A stretch of DNA of 64,000 nt from Candidatus Rhodoferax mariagerensis (GCA_016719055.1 JADKAW010000021.1:59042-123041), one strand, 5' to 3'; positions 8,245-17,536 are shown, numbered from the stretch's first letter. Notes: generated by a model not told the origin, from the sequence alone. Program-made: numbers and translations.

Positions 8245-8690
8245 ATGAACGAAACCAAGCTGTGCACGATTGCGCAACTGCAAGACTTTCTCAAAGCAAC
8301 GCCTGAGGTCAGCTTCAGCGGGGTTGACAAAGAAGACGATGGCCAAAGATACGCACACATCAGCCGGGTGCTCAAGCGCTTTGATTACCCGCATCGCAAC
8401 AAATGCGAGCGTGGCGTGATACTGGCTTACCTGCAGCGCACCAGCGGCTACAGTCGCCCCAAACCAAGCGACTGGTGGCACGCTGGCATGAGAACCGTCT
8501 GGCTGAGGTGCCTCTGGTCAAGCGCTACTGAGCCCCAGCGGCACCCTTCGCGCGCAAGTACACCGCCAGCGATATTGACCTGCTCGTGGAAATGGACCGG
8601 GCCAACGTTGATGTCTGTGGCCCTGCCATCGTGCATCTCTTCAAACGCGCCTACAACACGTATGGCGACAAGCGTTATGAACGCCTGGCC
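8245..8690 (+). pseudogene. Integrase-core (DDE) transposase, N-terminal remnant
   Basis: Begins MNETKLCTIAQLQDFLKATP and continues YAHISRVLKRFDYPHRNKCE and LAYLQRTSGYSRP, the N-terminal DNA-binding part of an integrase-core transposase family of betaproteobacteria. After YSRP the frame shifts: LVARWHENRLAEVPLVKRY, an in-frame TGA, then APAAPFARKYTASDIDLLVE and ending YGDKRYERLA. The similarity stops near 8690, before the catalytic DDE residues, where sequence of another gene begins in the same frame. An in-frame ATG at 8233 would add four codons. Confidence 0.65.
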
Positions 8691-9760
8691 AACCCTGGCA
8701 CGCTGCACCTGGGCAATATGGTGCTCAGCAGTGCCAACCTGGATGCCTACCGGGTACAGTTGCGTGCCCTCGGCAACGGCTTGACCGAAAACGGTGACAT
8801 TCTGCTATATGGTTGTCACGTGGCTCAAGGAGTAGCCTTGTAGGGGCGCAGTTTGTCGGTGCATTGGCGCAGTTCACGGGCGCAACGGCACAAGCATCGG
8901 ACGGGTCATTCAACATTGGTGGCAGCATGACACTGGGCTTTACTACCAACTCTACCCAGGCTTTGGTTAGTCTTGCCGTGCAACAGATTGCGTATGCCAA
9001 CACCGCTACGTTTCCGTCTGCCCAAATACAGATCGACTGGGCTTTCAACGACGGCAATACGGGGGAACAAGGCACTGGCGGGGCACTGACCACCACAGGC
9101 AGTTCCCAGGTCACCATCACCGCAAGAAACGTCGCATCCATTGTGGCCCAGCCGTTGGTGGACCTGGTGATAGCAGCGAACCAGACTTTCAACCACCCAA
9201 TCCCAATTGGTACGTTCACCGACGCCAACACCGGGGACCTGCTGCCCATCACCATTCCGAATGGCAAACGGAACTGCTTTGCCACCCTGGCTAAGCTTTG
9301 ATCCGTTCACACGGACCCTTTCCGGCGACCCTGCATCGTTTGACACCGGAGACTTTGACACCAAAATTACCGCAACCGATGTGGCCGGTGCTGCCGTGAG
9401 CGATATTCTCCGATTGAATGTGACGGCAAATCCGCCGGTCTGCACGCTTAGCGCTACTCCACCAACGGTGCGCAGAAACGGCACGTCTATCTTGACGGCT
9501 ACTTGTATTCCAGCAGCGTCCACCGACAGCTGGACAGGTGACCCCTGCACGGGCACATCTGCTTCCTCCTGTACGGTATCTCCGAGAGCCGCCACCACCT
9601 ACACGGTAACGGTCACAAACTATTCCGGACCTGGCGCTCCCGCTTCTGACACCTATTCTGATGCTGTTGCTGGACAAAATACCAGGTTGAGCGCACGGCT
9701 ACGCCTGCAGGAGACAAGTCACCGCCAGCGTGGGTCGGCAGTCGGTCAAGAACACTGATA
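8691..9760 (+). pseudogene. DUF4347 / Ig-like repeat adhesin, fragmented
   Basis: From 8691 the frame reads GTLHLGNMVLSSANLDAYRV then LTENGDILLYGCHVAQG, the hallmark of DUF4347 domains at the N-terminus of large exported cadherin/hemolysin-like proteins. It stops at TAG 8841-8843. The sequence goes on in other frames: 8813-9301 has VQIAYAN-type repeat text and IQIDWAFNDGNTGEQGTGGA; 9207-9758 has LPPWLSFDPFTRTLSGDPAS and DFDTKITATDVAGAAVSDIL (putative Ig domain), then a Cys/Thr-rich PKD-like stretch. At least two frameshifts and the loss of both ends make it a remnant. Confidence 0.65.
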
Positions 9761-9852
9761 ACTGGGAATATGCTATTGATTATGTAGCTTCCAGCGCTTA
9801 TATTTACGGGGCTGGAGTTCAATTTCTTGAGAAACACTCACCAATAGGTGCT

Positions 9853-9878
9853 AGCCACGAAGGCGGGTGGCTTTTTTG
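9853..9878 (+). terminator. Intrinsic terminator
   Basis: AGCCAC and GTGGCT form a six-pair stem around an eight-base loop, followed by a run of six T. It lies about 90 bp after the adhesin remnant and may be the original terminator of that gene. Confidence 0.65.
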
Positions 9879-9970
9879 TAACCCATGAAGAAATACTTAT
9901 TCGAAAAATCAGGCTGTAGCCCTTATGTAGAAAGCGCGACTAGTATTTCGATTCACTAAAAAATTTACCA

Positions 9971-10180
9971 TCATGTCATTTGATAGTCGAAGTTTTTCCA
10001 TTGAAAGCGAACTGGATGCGCATTCATTTCGTCGATGCCTTTGAGGATACGTTGCTTCAACTCGTCCAGCGATGCCACGCGGATATGGCGCAAGAAACTG
10101 CGCGCCAATTTGGAGAAGGAGGACTCCACCAGATTTAGCCACGAGCCGTGCTTGGGCGTGTGGACGTACTCGAAACGCCT
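9971..10180 (-). pseudogene. IS630-family transposase, C-terminal remnant
   Basis: The minus-strand frame carries RRFEYVHTPKHGSWLNLVES followed by FSKLARSFLRHIRVASLDEL and KGIDEMNAHPVRFQWKNFDY, the conserved C-terminal part of IS630 DDE transposases including the final catalytic Glu region (NLVES). The text upstream in the same frame does not continue the family, so only about 70 C-terminal residues survive. No terminal inverted repeats were identified. Confidence 0.75.
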
Positions 10181-10419
10181 GGGGTGACTGGCCGACAAGG
10201 CAGACTTGTTGATGCAGGCCATTGCACATGCAACGCTTTTTTGTGCAAGCACTTCAACTTGACCCACCTCAGCTAAGCCTGGAAGCCGCGTAAATCATGG
10301 GTTTGCGCGTACATTGAGGGGCAAAATGAACCCCGAAACTTTAGTTTTAAGAATCCCATAATCTGCTACCCCTACATTCGTGCGGTTTTAACCGGCCCCA
10401 CCCAACTTGAAAGCGCCTG

Positions 10420-11094
10420 ATGCGGATTTTGCTAGCTGAAGATGACCCCATGCTGGGTGACGGGCTGCGCGCCGGGCTGCGCCAGCAAAATTTTCAGGTG
10501 GACTGGGTCCGTGACGGCATGGCAGCCGAACGCGAGCTTTGCAGTGGTGATTACCAGGCCGCCGTGCTGGACCTGGGGCTGCCCCTGAAAGACGGCATCG
10601 ATGTGTTGCAAGCGCTGCGCAGCAAAAAAATTGCCACACCGGTGCTGGTCCTGACTGCCCGTGATGCCGTGCCGGATCGCATCAAGGGACTGGACATGGG
10701 GGCTGACGACTATGTGCTGAAACCGGTGGATCTGTTTGAGCTGGGCGCGCGCCTGCGCTCACTGGTGCGCCGCGCGCACGGGCAGGCACAAGACCTGCTC
10801 ACCTGCGGTGGCCTGCAAATGAACCGAGCTGCTCGCCTTGTCACTCTGGACGGGCAAACCGTGGCCCTGTCCACCCGTGAATTTGATCTGCTGCACGCAC
10901 TCATGCTCAACACCGGGCGCGTTTTGTCGCGCGAGCAACTGGAGCAGCAGCTTTACAGCTGGGGTTACGAGGTGGAGAGCAATGCGGTCGAGGTACACAT
11001 TCACCATCTGCGCAAAAAACTCAGGGCCGATGTGATTCAGACTGTGCGTGGCGTTGGCTACACCTTGCTGCACCCCAAAGTCCCTACCGAATGA
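10420..11094 (+). CDS. OmpR-family response regulator (QseB/PmrA-like)
   Basis: A 224-residue DNA-binding response regulator. The receiver domain has the acidic pair EDD at residues 7-9, phospho-acceptor Asp51 (AVLDLGLP), Thr in LVLTARD and Lys100 in DYVLKPVD. The C-terminal winged helix shows STREFDLLHALMLNTGRVLSREQLE and ends in VRGVGYTLLHP. It overlaps the sensor kinase gene by four bases (ATGA), so the two are translationally coupled. The targets cannot be read from sequence; the cytochrome c and flavoprotein genes lie directly downstream. Confidence 0.92.
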   Translation: MRILLAEDDPMLGDGLRAGLRQQNFQVDWVRDGMAAERELCSGDYQAAVLDLGLPLKDGIDVLQALRSKKIATPVLVLTARDAVPDRIKGLDMGADDYVLKPVDLFELGARLRSLVRRAHGQAQDLLTCGGLQMNRAARLVTLDGQTVALSTREFDLLHALMLNTGRVLSREQLEQQLYSWGYEVESNAVEVHIHHLRKKLRADVIQTVRGVGYTLLHPKVPTE

Positions 11095-12521
11095 GAAAGG
11101 TGCTGACGCTGCTTCCACACCTGCATTCTCTACAGGCACGCCTGTTGGCCTTGCTGCTGCTCATGGTGCTGTTGGTCTGGCTTGGGGCGGTAGTGCTGAC
11201 CTGGGTCAATGCAAAGCACGAGCTCGACGAATTGCTGGACGGCCATCTGGCCCAATCTGCCGCGCTGCTGGTGGCCCAGCAAACCGGTCACGGGCTGGAG
11301 GACAACGAAACCAAGACCGTCAGCAGCGCCCAAGATCATTCAGACGATGCCCCCCTGCTGCACAAATATGCGCCGCGCGTAGCCTTTCAGGTGTTTCATG
11401 AGGGGCAGCTCACCTTGCGCTCAGCCAACGCTGGCCACGCCCCCATGTCTACCGTGACGCGGGGATTTGACACAGTGCATCTGGATGACCACACCGAGTG
11501 GCGCGTCTTTGCAGCACAGGGCAACGAAGGGGATGTGCAAGTGTTTGTGGGGGAGCAAACCACCTCTCGCAATGCCATTTTGTGGGCCATGTTGCAGGGC
11601 ATGCTGATGCCCCTGCTGTACGCCTTGCCATTTTTGGCTGTGGTGGGATGGCTGGCCGTGCGCCACGGCTTGGCACCGCTGCGCCAGCTCAGCCGCCTGC
11701 TGGCAAAGCGCCAGCCGCAAGCCCTCAACGCCATGGTGCTGGACGATGCCCCGACCGAGATCGAACCGGTGTTGCAATCACTCAACGCCCTGTTCGAGCG
11801 CATTGGCAGCATGCTGGTGGCTGAGCGCCGCTTCACAGCTGACGCCGCCCACGAATTGCGCACCCCGATTGCCGCCATTCGCATGCAGGCACAAGTGGCG
11901 CTGGGGGCCGGCAGCGACCATGCGCAACGTGACCGTTCGCTGCAGTTGACATTGCAGGGTTGCGACCGCGCTACCCATCTGGTGGATCAACTGTTGACGC
12001 TGTCAAGACTGGAAGCCTCTGCCAATGCCGCACCGACGGGCGTCGTCAATGTGTCGGCATTGGCCCAGCGGGTGGCCGCTGATCTGGCCCTGACGGCTTT
12101 GGAACGTCACCAGGAGCTGTCGTTGGACGCGCCCACCTCATGTCTCATCGCCGCTGACGACATGCTGACCAGCGTGCTGATACGCAACCTGCTTGACAAC
12201 GCCTTGCGTTACAGCCCACCAGGCGCCAGGGTAAATTTATCGGTCAAAGCCACGGACTCGCGTGTCGTGCTACAGGTTGACGACCGTGGCGCTGGACTGC
12301 CTGCGGCCGACATGGCCCGCCTGGGGGAGCGCTTTTTTCGCGTGCTGGGCAGCGGCCAAACGGGCAGCGGCCTGGGCTGGTCGATTGTGCGGCGCATTGC
12401 TACGGTGTACAACGCACAAGTCGACATTGAGCGCTCAGAGCTTTTTGGGGGGCTGTGCGTCCGGGTCAGCTGGACTGGTAACAGCTGCTTACCAATTCAC
12501 ACAGACAGTCACACCATATAA
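11091..12521 (+). CDS. Sensor histidine kinase (QseC-like)
   Basis: A 476-residue inner-membrane kinase partner of the preceding regulator. It has a first membrane helix at about 17-40, a periplasmic domain to about 165, a second helix at 170-190, a HAMP-like linker, an H-box FTADAAHELRTP with phospho-acceptor His254, an N-box (LLDNALRYSPPG), G1 (VDDRGAGLP) and G2 (GSGLGWSIVRRIA). This is the QseC/PmrB architecture. The stimulus is unknown. Confidence 0.92.
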   Translation: MRKVLTLLPHLHSLQARLLALLLLMVLLVWLGAVVLTWVNAKHELDELLDGHLAQSAALLVAQQTGHGLEDNETKTVSSAQDHSDDAPLLHKYAPRVAFQVFHEGQLTLRSANAGHAPMSTVTRGFDTVHLDDHTEWRVFAAQGNEGDVQVFVGEQTTSRNAILWAMLQGMLMPLLYALPFLAVVGWLAVRHGLAPLRQLSRLLAKRQPQALNAMVLDDAPTEIEPVLQSLNALFERIGSMLVAERRFTADAAHELRTPIAAIRMQAQVALGAGSDHAQRDRSLQLTLQGCDRATHLVDQLLTLSRLEASANAAPTGVVNVSALAQRVAADLALTALERHQELSLDAPTSCLIAADDMLTSVLIRNLLDNALRYSPPGARVNLSVKATDSRVVLQVDDRGAGLPAADMARLGERFFRVLGSGQTGSGLGWSIVRRIATVYNAQVDIERSELFGGLCVRVSWTGNSCLPIHTDSHTI

Positions 12522-12556
12522 GTCGAAACTAAAGTCTTGTTTTTGAAAGGACTGAC

Positions 12557-12865
12557 ATGAGACAACTTCTTCGCACCGCCGCCGGCGCTGTGGTTTGCAC
12601 ACTGGGACTGAGTTTGGCCGCACAGGCGCAAACAGCCCCCCCTGCCGGACGCTTGCTAGCCTCTAACTGTTTTCAATGCCATGGCACCAACGGCAAGGGC
12701 CCCGGCTTTGACAAGCTGGCGGGCGAATCAGCCTCCGAGATTTACAAGGAGCTCAAGGAGTTCGGAAGCGGTAAGGAAGGTAATGGCATCATGGCCAAAC
12801 ATGCCATGGGCTACACCGACGCCCAGTTGCTCTCACTCTCAAGCTGGCTCGCCACGCAGCGCTAA
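12557..12865 (+). CDS. Periplasmic c-type cytochrome (FccA-like)
   Basis: A 102-residue monoheme cytochrome with a signal peptide cleaved near AQA (residue 25), the heme motif CFQCH (38-42) and a candidate Met ligand in GIMAKHAMGYTD. Small class I cytochromes of this kind paired with an FAD protein form sulfide dehydrogenase (flavocytochrome c). The next gene, 24 bp downstream, is such a flavoprotein, so it probably was its electron acceptor. A GAAAGGA Shine-Dalgarno precedes the ATG. Confidence 0.85.
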   Translation: MRQLLRTAAGAVVCTLGLSLAAQAQTAPPAGRLLASNCFQCHGTNGKGPGFDKLAGESASEIYKELKEFGSGKEGNGIMAKHAMGYTDAQLLSLSSWLATQR

Positions 12866-12888
12866 ACCTCATTTTCTGGAGCTTCATC

Positions 12889-14207
12889 ATGGATAGACGA
12901 CATTTCATCTCGACGGGCAGCGTTTTACTGGCAGCTGGTTCACCTGTAGCCTGGGCTGACGACGACAAGAAAAAAAGAACCACCAGACCTGCACCATCGC
13001 CCACACCGACCCCAACCCCGACCCCTGGAACCATCAAAAACCGGGTGATCGTGATTGGCGGTGGCATGGCTGGCGCAACCGTGGCCAAATACCTGCGCCT
13101 TTGGGGCAACGGCATTGCCGTGACGTTGATCGAGCGCGAAACCAGCTATGTGTCCAACATCATGAGTTCCCTGGTGTTGTCGGGTCAGCGCACCATGGCC
13201 AGCCTGACTTACAACTACAGCAAGCTGATTTCGACCTATGGCGTCACAGTGGTCAAGGGCGATGTAACAGAGATTGACACGACTAAGTTGCGGGTCACGG
13301 TGACCAGTGGCACCTCCAAAACTTTTTTGGATGCCGACCGCATTGTGATTGCTCCTGGCATTGATTTTGAAGAGGTCAAGGGTCTGGGCACCTCAGACCG
13401 CATGCCGCATGCCTGGAAAGCCGGTCCGCAAACCACTTTGCTCGCCAGCCAGCTCGCTGCGTTGCCAAGCAACGGTACCGGAAGTATCATCTTGACGATT
13501 CCCAAGGCACCGTATCGCTGCCCCCCCGGCCCGTATGAGCGCGCCTGCCTGATCGGCGATTGGCTCAAAGCGAAAAAGCCTGGATATGTACTGACCGTGC
13601 TGGACGCCAATGAAAAATTCAAGCAGAAGAGGACAATTTCCTCAAGGCCTTTGCAATGCATGGCATCGTCTATCTTCCCAATCAAGAGGTGCTTAGTGTC
13701 GACCCCGACAAGATGACGGTGACTACTACAATCAAGACACATAGCGCCGCCGTTGTTAACCTGATTCCGCCCCAAAAAGCCGGCAAGCTGACCTTTGACG
13801 CCGGCTTGGTCAATTCGACGGATGGTCGTTTTGCCAACGTCAATCCATTGAGTTACGAGAGCACCGCCAAGCCAAAAGTCCACGTGATTGGCGACGCGGC
13901 TGCCACTGGCCAGCCCAAGGCAGGTCACATCGCCAACCAGGAAGCAAAGGTGTGTGCCGATGCGATCGTGCGTGCCTTCGCTAACTTGGGACCTGATCCA
14001 GCACCGGTGACCAACTCGGCCTGTTATTCGACCATCACGATGACACAAGCGTCCTGGCTGACGGCGGTATACCAGTACGACTCGGTATTAAAGAAGATGG
14101 CCTTGGCCCCCGTGCCGGGTGTCGCTGCTTCGGTTGGCTGGAGCACTGGGAACTTCAGCCAAATGAACACCTGGTTTAACGCCTTGATGGCCGACAGCTT
14201 CGCCTGA
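12889..14207 (+). pseudogene. Sulfide-dehydrogenase-like flavoprotein (FccB/SoxF-like), frameshifted
   Basis: It begins with a Tat-type signal (MDRRHFISTGSVLLAAG), then a Pro/Thr repeat linker and an FAD-binding Rossmann motif VIVIGGGMAGATVAKYLRLW. A cysteine lies in YRCPPGPYERACLIGDWLK, and after the shift come HVIGDAAATGQPKAGHIANQ and a FCSD-type C-terminus. The frame breaks near 13613-13617: five A after G give NEKFKQKR, whereas six would give NEK-I-QAEEDNFLKAF and join the downstream frame (to TGA 14205-14207). A single A deletion (real or a homopolymer error) therefore separates two good halves. If read through, the protein would be about 439 residues, the normal family length. Confidence 0.8.
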
Positions 14208-14315
14208 TCTGCCGCGCCTGCAAGCGCTTCCAACGAGGGCTGGCCGGGGGCTGGCCAGCCCCGTAAAATACCGGTTTTGACCTTCAGCGCTACGCTGACA
14301 TTTTAGGAACAACCG

Positions 14316-15266
14316 ATGAGCCCCCTACCTCCCTCAATGGCTGACCGCGACGGCAAAATCTGGATGGACGGCCAGATGGTGGACTGGCGCGACGCCAAAA
14401 TCCACGTGCTGACGCACACCCTGCATTACGGCTGCGGCGCTTTTGAAGGCGTGCGTGCCTACAACACGGTGGAAGGTCCAGCCATCTTCCGGCTGTCAGA
14501 ACACACCGAGCGACTGTTCAACAGCGCCAAGATTCTGCGCATGAAAATTCCGTTCACCCAGGATGAGGTGAACGAAGCGCAAAAAGCCGTCATTCGCGAC
14601 AACAAGCTCGAATCCGGCTACCTGCGCCCGCTGACCTGGATTGGCGACAAAAAGCTCGGTGTTTCACCCAAGGGCAACACCATACACCTGATGGTCGCCG
14701 CTTGGCCCTGGGGTGCCTACCTGGGCGAAGAAGGCATGAAACGCGGCATTCGCGTGAAAATTTCAAGCTTTACCCGCCACCATGTCAACATCACCATGAC
14801 GCAGGCCAAGGCGGTCAGCAACTACACCAACTCGATACTGGCCAACATGGAAGCCACCGACGACGGCTACGACGAAGCCATGCTGCTCGACGCCAGCGGC
14901 TTTGTGTCCGAAGGCGCGGGCGAGAACCTGTTTGTGGTGAAAAACGGCGTGGTCTACACGCCTGACCTGTCGGCCGGTGCCCTGAATGGCATCACCCGCA
15001 ACACGGTGTTTCATATCTGCAAAGACCTGGGGCTGGAAGTGGTGCAAAAGCGCATCACTCGCGATGAGGTCTATATTGCTGACGAAGCATTCTTTACCGG
15101 CACCGCCGCTGAAGTCACACCGATTCGCGAGCTTGACCGCATTGAGCTGGGAAAAGACGGCTATGCTGGCAGCCGCGGACCCATCACCGAAAAAATCCAG
15201 GGCGCGTTCTTTGATATTGTGAACGGCCGCAACCCCAAATATGCCCACTGGCTCACGAAAGTCTGA
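14316..15266 (+). CDS. ilvE: Branched-chain amino acid aminotransferase
   Basis: A 316-residue fold-type IV PLP enzyme that transaminates the keto acids of leucine, isoleucine and valine with glutamate. Typical features are THTLHYGCGAFEGVRAY near residue 33, the PLP lysine in AKAVSNYTNS (Lys165), the segment SEGAGENLFVVKNGVVYTP and FFTGTAAEVTPI. It stops two bases before the zinc-ribbon gene and is likely co-transcribed with it and waaF. Confidence 0.95.
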   Translation: MSPLPPSMADRDGKIWMDGQMVDWRDAKIHVLTHTLHYGCGAFEGVRAYNTVEGPAIFRLSEHTERLFNSAKILRMKIPFTQDEVNEAQKAVIRDNKLESGYLRPLTWIGDKKLGVSPKGNTIHLMVAAWPWGAYLGEEGMKRGIRVKISSFTRHHVNITMTQAKAVSNYTNSILANMEATDDGYDEAMLLDASGFVSEGAGENLFVVKNGVVYTPDLSAGALNGITRNTVFHICKDLGLEVVQKRITRDEVYIADEAFFTGTAAEVTPIRELDRIELGKDGYAGSRGPITEKIQGAFFDIVNGRNPKYAHWLTKV

Positions 15267-15268
15267 TC

Positions 15269-15472
15269 ATGTCCAATGCAATTGTTGAACTGTCTGCCAA
15301 AGACCTCAACCAACAAGGCGGTGTGTTTTGCCCCAGCCCACTGGCTGATATGAAAATCTGGAACAGTCACCCCAAGGTGTATGTGGACGTGGGCCACAGC
15401 GGCCAGGCCAAATGCCCGTATTGCGGCACGGTTTACAAGCTCAAAGCGGGTGAGCACTTCAAGGGCCATTGA
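15269..15472 (+). CDS. Zinc-finger (zf-CHCC) domain protein
   Basis: A 67-residue protein with the CHCC zinc-binding pattern: Cys in GGVFCPSP, His in NSHPKVYVD, and CPYCGTVYKL. The family is the bacterial relative of the mitochondrial complex I NDUFS6 zinc domain and is very often encoded between ilvE and waaF in betaproteobacteria. Its own role is not settled. It overlaps the proposed waaF start. Confidence 0.88.
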   Translation: MSNAIVELSAKDLNQQGGVFCPSPLADMKIWNSHPKVYVDVGHSGQAKCPYCGTVYKLKAGEHFKGH

Positions 15473-16493
15473 CGCCTTGACCCGCTCCCTGGTCATCGCC
15501 CCGCAATGGATTGGCGATGCCGTGATGACCGAGCCGTTGCTGCGGCGCCTGCAAGCCCGTGGCGAACGGCTCACCATAGGCGCATTGCCCTGGGTGGCGC
15601 CGGTGTACCGGGCGATGCCGCAGGTGGCCGCTGTGATCGATCTGCCATTTGCCCACGGTGGCCTGCAACTGCGTGAACGCCTGCGCATGGCCAAACGGTT
15701 CAAAGACCAGTTTGATGTAGCCTATGTGTGCCCGAATTCACTTAAAAGCGCCTTGCTGCCACTATTGGCCGGCATTCCAAAACGCGTGGGCTACCTGGGT
15801 GAGGCACGTGTTGGACTGTTGACACACCGCCTCTCCAACCCACCCAAAGCACAGCGCCCGCCGATGGTGGCGTTTTATTCGGCCCTCAGTGGCGAGCCAG
15901 GTACTGCCATCGACCGCCCGCGCCTACTGCTTTCGCCCGAAACGGTCCGCAACACGCTGGCGCAGTTCGGGCTGACGGCAGGTGGCTATGTGGTGATGGC
16001 GCCCGGTGCCGAATATGGCCCGGCCAAACGCTGGCCTACCAGCCACTTTGCTGCCGTGGCGCAACAGCTTGACCTGCCCGCAGTGCTGCTGGGCTCCAGC
16101 AAAGAAGCGGAGCTGTGCAACGAGATTGAGCAAGGATGCGCCTCACATAACACCTTGGGTAGCCCCACTCCACACATCATCAACCTTGCAGGAAAAACAT
16201 CTCTAGCCCAAGCTCTGTCTTTGATTGCTGCTACAAAAAGCATTGTTAGCAATGACTCGGGCCTGATGCATGTGGCGGCTGGATTTGGCGTGCGGCAGGT
16301 GGCCATTTTTGGTTCCAGCAGCCCGCTGCACACGCCTCCACTGAACCCGCTGGCGAAAGTGCTTTGGCTGAAAAGCGATGCCATCTACCAGCCCCCGCTA
16401 GATTGCGCGCCGTGTTTTGAGCGCGTCTGTCCCCTGGGTCACACGCGCTGCCTACAAGACGTCAGTGCCGTCGAAGTGCTTCGTTTTTTATAG
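15450..16493 (+). CDS. waaF: ADP-heptose:LPS heptosyltransferase II
   Basis: A GT9 glycosyltransferase that adds the second heptose of the LPS inner core on the cytoplasmic face of the inner membrane. The sequence shows LVIAPQWIGDAVMTEPLLRR at the N-terminus, VGYLGEARVGLL, APGAEYGPAKRWP and VSNDSGLMHVAAGFGVRQVA. Start choice: GTG 15450 overlaps the zinc-finger gene by 23 bases; TTG 15477 is an alternative, and the more distal ATG 15381 lies deep in the upstream gene. The segment 16195-16240 inside the gene resembles the dispersed 50-bp repeat. Confidence 0.9.
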   Translation: MSTSRAIDALTRSLVIAPQWIGDAVMTEPLLRRLQARGERLTIGALPWVAPVYRAMPQVAAVIDLPFAHGGLQLRERLRMAKRFKDQFDVAYVCPNSLKSALLPLLAGIPKRVGYLGEARVGLLTHRLSNPPKAQRPPMVAFYSALSGEPGTAIDRPRLLLSPETVRNTLAQFGLTAGGYVVMAPGAEYGPAKRWPTSHFAAVAQQLDLPAVLLGSSKEAELCNEIEQGCASHNTLGSPTPHIINLAGKTSLAQALSLIAATKSIVSNDSGLMHVAAGFGVRQVAIFGSSSPLHTPPLNPLAKVLWLKSDAIYQPPLDCAPCFERVCPLGHTRCLQDVSAVEVLRFL

Positions 16494-16625
16494 CTTGAAT
16501 TGCCTATCAATCAGATTTTTTGTAGGGCGGTGTCGCAGTTTTTGGTCTTGACACGCCATTCAGATCAATGCATCATCAAATCTTTGATGTAGATACGTGT
16601 GTTTTTGAAATTTAGCTAAGCACTC

Positions 16626-16806
16626 ATGTTCGCAACGACAACAAATTCGCTCAGCGTCAAGGTCATTGGCACCAATGGCCAGATTTCTCTGGGTTGACAG
16701 TTCGGCGGCAGACCTTAGCAATGCATTGGCTTGGGCCCCGAACAACCCTCCTATTGACGCCGCTGTGGATGACACCTTCGCTCGTTTGGACCATGGCGGC
16801 GAATAG
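16626..16806 (+). pseudogene. AbrB-type antitoxin, internally deleted
   Basis: Starts MFATTTNSLSVKVIGTNGQI then a TGA at 16695-16697. In another frame it continues SSAADLSNALAWAPNNPPID and DDTFARLDHGGE to TAG 16804-16806. These are the two ends of a SpoVT/AbrB-fold antitoxin, with the central part missing. The stop of this remnant overlaps the start of the toxin remnant, as in an intact toxin-antitoxin operon. Confidence 0.55.
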
Positions 16807-17118
16807 TTCGGACCAGTTGGTTTGGTTGAATCTGAATAATCCTGTTTTCCAGTCCAACCTACTCAACGTGCAAAAGCCCGAGCGCAACGCTACCGGTGAA
16901 ACGCTTAGCAAAATGCGCAAACTCAACTGGAACCAGTTGTTTTGGGACAGTGGCTTGAAATGGGAAACGATAAGCAGCGTCAAACCACCAAAGGGCAGCG
17001 ATGCGATCTTACTCATTGCGAATCACCCAGTCGAGGCGAGCTACGGCCTACCGAGAGGATGATTCATACGCTTCCTAATGGTCGCCCCAGACCACGACTG
17101 TCCCTATGGCCCTAAATT
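16793..17118 (+). pseudogene. RelE/ParE-like toxin remnant
   Basis: From ATG 16793 the frame contains NVQKPERNATGETLSKMRKL and NWNQLFWDSGLKWETISSV, which match the helix-strand start of a RelE/ParE-superfamily toxin (KPE..L..LRAM.W.QLYRD.GLKWE.I). Then SLRITQSRRATAYREDD is in another frame, and FIRFLMVAPDHDCPYG is back in the first frame, so two compensating indels have disabled it. It pairs with the AbrB-type remnant upstream. Confidence 0.5.
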
Positions 17119-17185
17119 GCGGTTGTTGCAACAGGCAAACAAGCTGTTGGGTAAAGCCTTCATCCATTTAAACCAGTCAATAAGC

Positions 17186-17509
17186 ATGCCAAACGACAGT
17201 GAATTGCAGGTTAACGCCAAAGTTCGTTTCACGCACGAACGGCTGTCAGTGCTGATGGCGCACGACAGACGCCGGCTTGAAGGACGTGTGGGTACCGTTC
17301 AGGGCCGATGGCAGGGTACCCGAAAGCTCACGGTTTATTTTCCGCAGGATGGCTCACGGGCAGAGCTACGTATCCTGCAAATCGACCCTCGTCACATTGA
17401 ATTGGTGGAACAGCCGCCTGTGGCTGAGGAACTGCCCTCGCCGTTGATCGACAAAGCACCCAGTGATCAAAAAATGTCTCAGGAAGAACTGGACAAACTT
17501 TTTGGATGA
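17186..17509 (+). CDS. Hypothetical protein with C-terminal SQEELDKLFG tail
   Basis: A 107-residue soluble protein that I cannot assign. It has a basic N-terminal half (RFTHERLSVLMAHDRRRLEG), a likely small beta domain (RVGTVQGRWQGTRKLTVYFP) and a Pro/Glu-rich linker ending in MSQEELDKLFG. That last motif resembles the SQDEIDALFG-type peptides of FliM and other chemotaxis/motility proteins, but this is only a short likeness. The open frame extends further upstream into the toxin remnant; I chose ATG 17186 because the upstream part belongs to that remnant. No strong Shine-Dalgarno is visible. Confidence 0.5.
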   Translation: MPNDSELQVNAKVRFTHERLSVLMAHDRRRLEGRVGTVQGRWQGTRKLTVYFPQDGSRAELRILQIDPRHIELVEQPPVAEELPSPLIDKAPSDQKMSQEELDKLFG

Positions 17510-17536
17510 CCCATCGTTCACATCATCGCGACAGGT

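Noticed and set aside
9908..9947. Terminal inverted repeat of the IS630 remnant
   Set aside because: The bases match the dispersed 50-bp repeat family instead, and no partner end was found.
13605..13660. Programmed ribosomal frameshift in the flavoprotein gene
   Set aside because: The A-run is only five long and no stimulatory hairpin or Shine-Dalgarno-like element was evident; a plain indel explains it better.
16694..17062. Intact 122-residue gene
   Set aside because: It is a mosaic of antitoxin DNA read out of frame plus the toxin remnant; the family match covers only its second half.
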